Below, piece after piece: positions 56,530 through 64,000 of a stretch of 64,000 nucleotides of DNA (positions are counted from its first letter, which is position 1; each line of letters opens with the position of its first letter). A program made the position numbers and the translations under genes. The stretch covers positions 287,832 to 351,831 of the forward strand of contig MU853183.1 in the NCBI GenBank assembly GCA_033085395.1. Reading direction: 5' to 3'. The stretch is from Xanthoparmelia taractica. Taxonomy: Eukaryota; Ascomycota; Lecanoromycetes; Lecanorales; Parmeliaceae. The notes below the pieces were generated by a model. It did not search any database, was not told where the DNA came from, and was given only the letters and a program-made list of their open reading frames with translations.

Positions 56530-59500
56530 GTTTTGGTTTCGTCTATCGCTTTTGGTTTTGGTTTTGTTTTCTGGGAGGGAACCGGATAGGGAGGGGTTAG
56601 GTTTTTTTTATAGTGGTAGCTCGTGCATTGTAGGTACGTTGGGTGCGAAGTATTGTGATTTCGAGCTGGTGAGCGATGGGCTGCGCTTTGCTTGATATTC
56701 GCCTTTTCAGGTAGCGTATATTATTCTTTTGCCCTTTTAGCTCTGTACCTTACTACATGACCTTGGCAACCTAGGAAACATGTTGAATTTAGGGGGTGAG
56801 AGATGTGCGGTCCATGTTCAAATTTTGAAGAGAGAAGGGTTCGTGTTCTATAATGACAATACCAATAGAAATCCCTCCTTCCCGAAGTCTGTATTTTCCT
56901 TGGTCGAAAACAAGCGCGCTGAAAAGCTAGGGATCTATCCTCTTTGCACACTCCCTTCTCCAAATAAAACCGGTTGGAGATCTCTGTATGGCAAGGATAT
57001 AGGCAGGTAACAGATACGACGAGATCAGCGCTCTAAGTATGCCAGAGGAGTTTTGGTTGGGGGGGAGTTGGACTCGGCCGCACAAACTATGATCAGTCTC
57101 AGTGGTGCCTTATGTTTGTTTCATAGAGTGGCAAGAGCTACGACCCGTAGACCAGGCTCGTTGAGGACTCGAACCCCACACACTCTCTCTTATACTGCTT
57201 TATCATACAGCCGCGATAAGGTGTAACCTCTGTGTAAGGGCCTTCTTTATAAAGAAGCACGGAACAGCTTAGTATAAAGATTGCTTAAATAGAGTCTCTT
57301 ATTAGAAGTATTCGTAGATAGAATATCCTACTTCGTAAAGGGAGACTGACTATACTCAGCACAGTCCCTGTATATCTCTTTACGAAGTCTTTGGGCCCAC
57401 TTCATAGATGTATAGAAGGATAGTACTCAACTTCACCACTGCGAGATCCATTGATATCCCATAGACTTTCTGGACTGGACTTGGCTTCGCCTTTTTAACA
57501 GGCTACTAGTCCCCAACACCACGTAGAGGTGCCAGTCCTTGCTGGGGACCTGGACTTGGTGGGCCATTGACGGTGAATTGGAGCGCCCTCTCGCATCTGG
57601 CCTCCAAAAGGGCAAGGGCCCCGGAATATATGTGCTACTGAGAGCAACCAACAGACGCTGCTAAGTCTTATTCAGGCATCAATCAGAGTCACGATTCGGT
57701 ACAGACTCGTCGCTACCGCTAGAACTTTGCCAGTGATCTGCAAAGGGCAGCTAGATCATAGATGCTACATCTTACTAGGCAAAGATGAATATTCGCTTCG
57801 TTCTGCGGATGCGATGCCTTTCCAAACCCGCTTCAATTCAGGCCCATCCCTGCCAGGCTCAGCACCAAGTGAGCCCAGCCTTGACTGCAGAAGGGATCTC
57901 CCTCCCTACATCGGATGACGCGACAACAGTCTCCCGTATATCCCCACTCGTAGACTAACTAATTATCATTAATCACTCGTCTCCTACCCCACTTTCGCGG
58001 AAAAAGCAATCGACTCTGATCTCGACAGCTCATACCCAACTCGTATTCCCCATCCTATGCACGCAAATCCCGCGTCTGCCACCTCTACCTCTTTCCCTCC
58101 CCTCCACGACCCCGCCCAACAAGGCCCCTGCCTCATCTATCCCGCTGTTCCCATTTCCATTCCCGATTCTCCAAACCTAAACATCCCCACCCCTCTCCAT
58201 TCCGCAAAGACTAGATCCAAACCTCTCAATTTCCTTCCTTCTGAGGCGCCTCCACTACTTCCCATCCGCGCGAGAGAGAGATCGCACGACATCATACAGA
58301 AAACACACGACGCCACGCCGCGATCTCGAATCGAAGAGTTTGAATTCGCAGCCGGTCTGGGACAGGGGAGGGTAGGAAGGGGGGAAGGAGGTTTGTGGGG
58401 GGTTAGATGTGTATCTGCAATGGTCGCGCGGCTTACGTGGAGGGGAGGATGGACGAGAGGATGGATATGAGATGAGATGGTGGAGAAGAATAAAAGAGAG
58501 AAAGATAGCCGCGTTGAAAGGATCAATCAAGTTAGTCAAGTAAGTGGTCTTCTTCTTCTTCGACTTCGACTTCGACGCTGTCTTCATCTCCCCCCTCTCA
58601 AAATCATGTCGCCGATAAAGCCGAATGACTCCAAATTCGGTCACAAATGCTACTTCTTCACCTACCTTACTTTACACCTAGGACTGGCAACGACGAGTCC
58701 TAGCTGTGGAGTTGGTTCTAGTCGTCAGGAACTAGGCTCAGATGGATAATCATATAATGTAGCGCAGCTATGGCAGGGTCAGGTCTATCTACAAGACGAA
58801 AGACAAAGAGGAGGGAAACGGGAATAGGGCTAGACTAGATAGTCAAGAGATGACACGTGTCAGCGCTGCCACGAAAGGGACGCGCTACACGCTACACGTG
58901 ACTAAGCTTTTCTGCCTTAGCACTATAATACCAGTCGAGAATTGAAGCTATACAAACATCAGCGAATTAGCCCTACGCTCATGTAGTTGCGCTCCGCTTA
59001 TTGTCAACACATGCTGACATTTTATAAGGGTGTACAAACAGCTCCAAGTCGCCTCCAGCGAGCCAGTCGCTGGTACCCCTGTCTCCTTCCTGCTACGGCT
59101 CAGCAATCTTTACCTCCGGGTTCGGTTTCGTATCCTTTACATAGATACTTCCAGGCTTCCATTTTCTTGAGGTAATTGACGGAACATGGAATAGGCGATG
59201 TAGCCAAGCACGAGGCACTCTCAGGATACAAATGCTGTACGCCATTTTAGTAAAGCGTACATGATCAGTCATGTAGCAAAGGGAACCAATACTTGAGCAG
59301 CTGACGACAAGAGGCGCAGTATGGTAGACATTGCTACGATACTTGTGACAGTCTAGTGTTTCTTTGTCAGATCTCTTTGACTATTCTTCTAATCCGAATA
59401 TCCTTGTTGATGCTTATGCCTTGCTTATACTGTGCCGGACTGACCGAAAGAACGAGGAAGGATCATATTCCGCGTATAATAGCCTTTTCTGGTTGACTGC

Positions 59501-59690
59501 CTTATTACTAAGGTATCTGAGCCCCGCACGTTGGAGTTCTTAGCCTTATTTGGTTAACGCCGCCAGCGGATGGTACTACTAACTTTTTTATTTTCATCGC
59601 AGGATGCAACCCAACCGTCATCATCGAGGCTGTGTGATTTTGTAGTGTTTTCATATTTTTGCCTCCAAATACCGATTTTTCCTTCTGAAA
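56530..59690. other. Long intergenic region with a possible LTR or SINE fragment
   Basis: 3.2 kb with no supported gene. Part of it (about 57054-57518) has LTR-like ends (separate entry). A polymerase III B-box-like GGTTCGAGTCC lies on the minus strand near 57165-57175. The frame at 58057-58470 is Pro/Ser-rich and not convincing. Open frames around 56721-57010 have no recognisable feature. Confidence 0.5.
57054..57518. mobile_element. Possible solo LTR fragment
   Basis: About 465 bases that begin TGGTTGGGG and end CCCCAACA on the + strand, so both strands start with TG and end with CA and carry an inverted TTGGGG/CCCCAA. Composition is repeat-like, with copies of AGTATA, TACTTCGTAAAG and CTTTACGAAGT in inverted order inside. 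Flanking 5-base target duplications do not match (agttt and ccacg), so this stays a guess. The minus-strand B-box in it could instead point to a tRNA-derived SINE. Confidence 0.3.
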
Positions 59691-61103
59691 ATGTTTCAAC
59701 TCCAAATTCCCTTGCTATCCCAAGCGTCCTTGTCGCGAGTACAAAACCGGCCAGATCAAGCGCTTCATCTCCAAATACCACAGAATTCAGCTTCCGGTCA
59801 AATGTCAAATGCATCCCAGACAACTTCAGTTATCAGTGCCTTGGGAACCATAATTGGCTATATTGGTTCAGAAGCTGCAACGGAAGATGTCTTTGAGCGA
59901 CTGCTCTGGCCTCAACGCTTCTTTAATGCTTTCTGCTGGCGGGACCTCGTTGAGATTGGACTACTCAATCCAATGGGTGGACCTATGCACAAGGCCGCTT
60001 TGAATACTCTTGATACGTTCTATCAGAGTGGGCTGTTCAAAGGCAGTAATATGGGCAATATGTTAGGAACCGCCTTTTTCCATGACACCGGAAAAAGATA
60101 CAAGATGCATGATCCACCACCAGGCTCAACAGGCAAGGAATTTGTTCGAAATGGACTATGGGTCCAAGCAATCGCTCGCATTCCTCTGGTCGCCCAATAT
60201 CAGAAAGACCAGAATCCTGAATCGGGCGTGAAGCAATCAAGACTCGTTCGGGCAAGATCAGTGGTGAATTTTCTTGAGCTATCATATGTAGATGGAAATG
60301 TGGACCCGGGAAAGACCGTGAAACACGATACGGAGACTTTCAGCTTTCGAATTCTCCTGGCCCTCGTCTGGAGTGAAATAACAGCGCTGGCGGTTGGCGG
60401 TTTCGTTTTAGCATACTGGCAATCCGTATTCAGCTTTCTCTGGTTCTTGCCACTGACTTTGAAGCTGTTGAGCGCAATCTTTTCGGTAGAACGAGAAAGT
60501 CTCCTTACAAAGCCATCGGGCAATGAAGCAACGGTCGAAAAAACCAAACGTTTCGAGGTCGATACATACGGTCACGGTTTCCTTGTCATCGAAGGCAAAG
60601 AATCAGCCGTTTTGCAATTCTTTAGGCACTATGGTCATCCTATCCGCAATCGCAGCCGCGAAATCATTCAGATCTCCATTGTCGTTGCGTTCGGTCTCGT
60701 ATTTCCAATAGGCCTGATATGCTCGATCATTTGGATGCCTGTCGGACTACAATATGTCTGGCTTGGATATCAACTCTATGCCACACTGGCAATGTACATG
60801 TATCGATTCACCAGAGCTCATCAATGGGCGAGAAGCGAAGCAAGGCTTGCACAGAAGTTCACTAAGGGCGTCAATGAAGAAAGGGTTGCATATCTGCAGG
60901 ATGGAAGTAAAAATACTATCATGGGGAAATTGACAAGAATTTACGTTGGTAGTTATGGTGAAGGTCAAAAGCTGCTCAAGGATTTCCTGCCTAGATCTTC
61001 AGAGGAGTACTACGAACAGAAACCCGACCTCAACCTTCCCGAATCAGACACATCTGATACACTAAAGAGCGTCGCTGAAGACTCCGACGAGACACTAGCA
61101 TGA
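59691..61103 (+). CDS. Integral membrane protein of unknown function (470 aa)
   Basis: Single exon, ATG at 59691; a second in-frame Met (MSNAS, residue 38) may be the true start since the first 35 residues look irregular. A hydrophobic N-terminal segment (TSVISALGTIIGYIG) may contact the membrane. Two helix pairs are clear: ILLALVWSEITALAVGGFVL and SVFSFLWFLPLTLKLLSAIF near 225-270, then IIQISIVVAFGLVFPIGLIC and VGLQYVWLGYQLYATLAMYM near 325-375. A conserved-looking loop VDTYGHGFLVIEGKESAVLQFFRHYGHPI lies between the pairs. The C-terminus is Asp/Ser/Glu-rich. No domain name; probably a fungal-specific membrane protein. Confidence 0.75.
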   Translation: MFQLQIPLLSQASLSRVQNRPDQALHLQIPQNSASGQMSNASQTTSVISALGTIIGYIGSEAATEDVFERLLWPQRFFNAFCWRDLVEIGLLNPMGGPMHKAALNTLDTFYQSGLFKGSNMGNMLGTAFFHDTGKRYKMHDPPPGSTGKEFVRNGLWVQAIARIPLVAQYQKDQNPESGVKQSRLVRARSVVNFLELSYVDGNVDPGKTVKHDTETFSFRILLALVWSEITALAVGGFVLAYWQSVFSFLWFLPLTLKLLSAIFSVERESLLTKPSGNEATVEKTKRFEVDTYGHGFLVIEGKESAVLQFFRHYGHPIRNRSREIIQISIVVAFGLVFPIGLICSIIWMPVGLQYVWLGYQLYATLAMYMYRFTRAHQWARSEARLAQKFTKGVNEERVAYLQDGSKNTIMGKLTRIYVGSYGEGQKLLKDFLPRSSEEYYEQKPDLNLPESDTSDTLKSVAEDSDETLA

Positions 61104-61754
61104 CGCATGCCTATGATACACGGCTAAAATGCTGAACATCTTACAGGAATGTGGATGGAGGGATCTTCTCTCGGCATCTATCAAGACAGACGTCACGAAT
61201 TGCTTATATTCCGTCATTTTAAGCGTTTGATCTCGCCGGTCTTGAACTTATGAATGCTCTCTATCACGTGGTTTCAGCGGGTCTCCAGACTTATATAAGC
61301 AAGCGTCCACCAAACGATCTTTGCTCGAGTATTTAATTGAGTTATGACAAACACATAAATTACTTAGGGAAACTTGAACGACTCACAGTGATGCCGATGC
61401 AAAGCTGCTGCTCGTACCAGTGGCATTGCTGATCGTGTAAACATTAACCTCCAACAATCATAAGATTACCCTCGTCCACAAAACCTACCTCAAATAGCAC
61501 CACTCATTCCCCCCCAGCCAATCTGCTCCCTTATACGATGTAGCTCAAGAGACCAATCATTATGCTCGCCGCTCTGCGCAAAATCAACTACCAATCCACA
61601 AGCCCCCTACATTCTAAACACTAGATACCTTATCCCATGCCCAAACATCCGCCAAACCTATTGTTACACCTCATCAACATTCTTGGCCGCTGCCTGGAGA
61701 GATAACACCGCCGGGCATTCGCCCCCTTCGAGGCTCTCATCGACCAATCCACGA
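61104..61754. other. Intergenic, no gene seen
   Basis: 650 bases after the membrane protein; nothing recognised. Confidence 0.45.
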
Positions 61755-61985
61755 TTATGCCTTGACTAAGCTAGCGGGGACGCCTGGCTCTACGTACGGT
61801 AGGCTCAGCTCGTGCGACTGACCGTGGATTCCGTTGACCAAAGGAATTGTCACTGCCACCAGAGTTGAAGTGCGACGAATAGAGGCAGAGAGAGAGAGCT
61901 TAGCTTGAAAACCCTCTGATGCAATCAGCAGAGCTTCCAGGTCTGAATAAAGCGTTTTAGTGAAATCTCCGATCGCCCATAGTAG
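61755..61985 (-). pseudogene. Coding-like fragment at the edge of the AT-rich block
   Basis: The minus strand is open for about 73 codons ending in TAA at 61755-61757, reading WAIGDFTKTLYSDLEALLIA, then SIRRTSTLVAVTIPLVNG and a polar end. A ttacag acceptor-like site near 61986 could make it the last exon of a gene whose upstream part has been destroyed by RIP from 62.03 kb on. No family recognised. Confidence 0.3.
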
Positions 61986-62029
61986 CTCTGTAATATTTCG
62001 GTAAGTCTTTCCTTATTGAGTATAGCGCT

Positions 62030-64000
62030 AGGGCTTCGCCGTAGCCTCGCTACAAGCTTCTCTTATATAATTTAGATATTACCGACGTAGGTCTATATCG
62101 TATAGGGTATTTCTATTAAGGAAATATTAATAAATTCTACTATAATTATATCTAATAGTAACGTAAGTTAAATCTTATTAAACGATTCGTTAGTTTCTTT
62201 CGTCTTGTCTTACTTTTATTATATATAAAAATCGAAGCCGAAACGAATTAAAAGAATTCGATATTTAATAATAGTACTAAATTTACTTCGTTTAAAATAA
62301 GAATAATAAAAATTTATTAGTAAGAGAAATTAATATAGAGTCGCTTTATTTCTTTTATCTATACGTCGCGAATCTATTACGCGAGAAATATTTTCTTAAG
62401 ATAAAAATAGAATAATAACGATATATTATTAATACGTAATTAGTATATATAAGTATTACGTCGTCGTCGTCGAAATCGTATTAAGACTATTACGAATAAT
62501 CTTTCGATAGAGATAATATTCTAGAGATTTAATATAATTTTTAGATTTATACGATTTTATTACGGGTCGGAAAGATGTGATATCTATTGAACATAGTCGT
62601 TTTCAACTTTTTTTCAACTTTTTTTAAAAAATTATATCTTTTTAATCTATTTATAGAATTTTATAATTACATAAGCGTTCGCTTAAGCTTTTTACGTATT
62701 TTTAGAATATAAAAAAATATCACGTAATATATTTATTAAAAACCCAATGGAAGTATGGGATATTTCATACCTTTCGATTACGGGTCGGAAAGGTCTGGGA
62801 TGGTCTGGGATATGAGGTGTCGATACCATACCATGATATGGTATGATATTGAGATTATATTATTTGATTTATATGAAATAATCTAAGAGATGTGCTGATA
62901 TTATGAAATAGTCTAAGAAATTTCTAATATATGTAGAAGTATCTTATGTTATATGTAGGGGTATGAGAAATATATTATATATAGAATAAGTTACTCTATA
63001 TAGAATCATGCGAACGTATTCTAATTATTATTCTAGCTATTACTTTACTTCATCATTACATTATTAAGTATTCTAATTATTATTCTAATTATTACTTTAC
63101 TTTACTATTATTATTATTATTATTACTTTACTTTATTATCACGTTATTAAGCTAAGCTCGCTATCGCATTTGATATCGTATTGCGAAAGGCCTTCGCAAT
63201 TACCTAGGGCTTAGCGAGTTATTTCTATTATTATTAATATATTTGATTTATTTAATTATTAGAAGAATTATTAGCACGCTAATTATAATAGTAAATTCTT
63301 CTCTTCTTCCTTCGCATTATAAAAAAAATTTACGATTATTTTCTATAATTATATATTCTTAGCTATTATAGTTACACGCTTCGTATAAATAATATAAAGA
63401 TTAATATCTTTAAATATATAATAAAGAAAAGCTTTCGTCGATTTATAAATAATCTTAATAATCGATCTAGAAAAACGTACTCTCTTTATATATATTATTA
63501 CGATCTCTTTTATTACTCGCGAAAAAAAGAGCTTAAAAATTATTAAATTAAATCTTCTCTAATAGCGACGAATCTTATATAAAATAATAATTATAATATA
63601 TTAATAAAATAAAATAGATAGATTCGAGATTAAACTTACTTTCAGCTTTTTATCTACGTTTTCGAATATTACTATTCGATAATTCTTACGCTAATCTATT
63701 TTTCTTAATTAATTTTAATAATTAAATACTTAAAGACTATGTAGAAGTAATTAGTTATACTTAAGATTATCTAATATTAGCTACGTGTATTATAATTTCT
63801 CTAGTCTTTTCTTTGCTCTTATATGCTATCGCCTACTCGTATACTAGCTTTATACTTAATATTTTATTTATAGATTCAATATATCTACTTTAAAATATTA
63901 CCTCGCGTAGTGATTCTTTTATAAGCTATAGCTTGCTTTATTAAATAGATAGATAATAAGATAAATAATAGAAGAATAATAAATAATAGAAGAATAATAA
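62030..64000. repeat. AT-rich RIP-type block running to the window end
   Basis: About 2 kb, strongly AT-rich with few CA/TG and retained CG up to about 62.5 kb, and again from about 63.3 kb. In the middle (62.55-63.15 kb) composition differs: two copies of ATTACGGGTCGGAAAG (near 62559 and 62778), an inverted repeat CATACCAT/ATGGTATG (62827-62845), and direct repeats TTATTCTAATTATTACTTTACTTTA (about 63020-63130). That part looks like less mutated transposon ends, possibly a copia-type LTR. No ORF has coding character. Confidence 0.8.

Noticed and set aside
57100..57200. Possible tRNA gene, from the B-box-like GGTTCGAGTCC on the minus strand
   Set aside because: No matching acceptor or anticodon stem could be folded around it.
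58057..58470. 137-codon frame rich in Pro/Ser
   Set aside because: No homologous feature, no support from splicing or context; could be real but I cannot support it.
62827..62845. CATACCAT/ATGGTATG palindrome as an operator or terminator
   Set aside because: Lies in repeat DNA with no gene beside it; most likely part of a mobile element end.
1..64000. CRISPR arrays, bacterial operons or viral sequence
   Set aside because: No regularly spaced repeats with unique spacers, no Shine-Dalgarno pattern; spliced eukaryotic genes throughout, and no viral hallmark protein seen.

Overview
This window is nuclear DNA from a filamentous ascomycete (Pezizomycotina). The evidence is dense genes with short GT-AG introns of about 46-70 nt, fungal-specific families (NTE1, MED17, fused two-half PFK, Rds1, guanine deaminase, Etr1), fungal NLR-type proteins, and AT-rich blocks almost lacking CpA/TpG, the mark of repeat-induced point mutation (RIP). 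I cannot fix the genus from sequence alone; Leotiomycetes or Dothideomycetes are plausible.

Layout. 0-17.4 kb is an accessory, decaying region. It holds two flavin monooxygenases (one cut by the window edge, one broken), a fungal NLR with an N-terminal CHAT caspase-like protease domain, a divergently transcribed gasdermin-like pore-former, the wreck of a second NLR with a serine-hydrolase N-terminus, an AT-rich RIP block (12.45-13.5 kb), a 13-bp tandem repeat and a 5'-truncated ankyrin gene. A proline-rich gene at 16.2 kb carries one in-frame TAG. 17.9-42.9 kb is mostly conserved housekeeping DNA: NTE1 lysophospholipase, Mediator subunit 17, 6-phosphofructokinase, a GH26-like secreted hydrolase, guanine deaminase, a tRNA-Ser(GCT) and the tRNA methyltransferase Trm1, plus several genes of unknown function. 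43-61 kb alternates genes (Rds1-like ferritin-fold secreted protein, an AT-hook/PhyH-like protein, a CsbD-like small protein, mitochondrial enoyl reductase, a small secreted cysteine protein, a four-helix membrane protein) with long purine/pyrimidine-skewed low-complexity DNA, notably about 2 kb of polypurine at 48.2-50.2 kb. 62.0 kb to the end is a second RIP-type AT-rich block with possible LTR remnants.

How the genes work together. The most notable system is the head-to-head pair at 5.3-10.8 kb: a CHAT protease-NLR sensor and a gasdermin. By analogy with known fungal protease/gasdermin pairs, the NLR would sense non-self, its protease would cut the acidic C-terminal tail of the gasdermin, and the freed pore-former would kill the cell (allorecognition or immunity). 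The relic NLR, the possible HET remnant and the ankyrin fragment suggest this stretch is a fast-turnover immunity island beside RIP-inactivated repeats.
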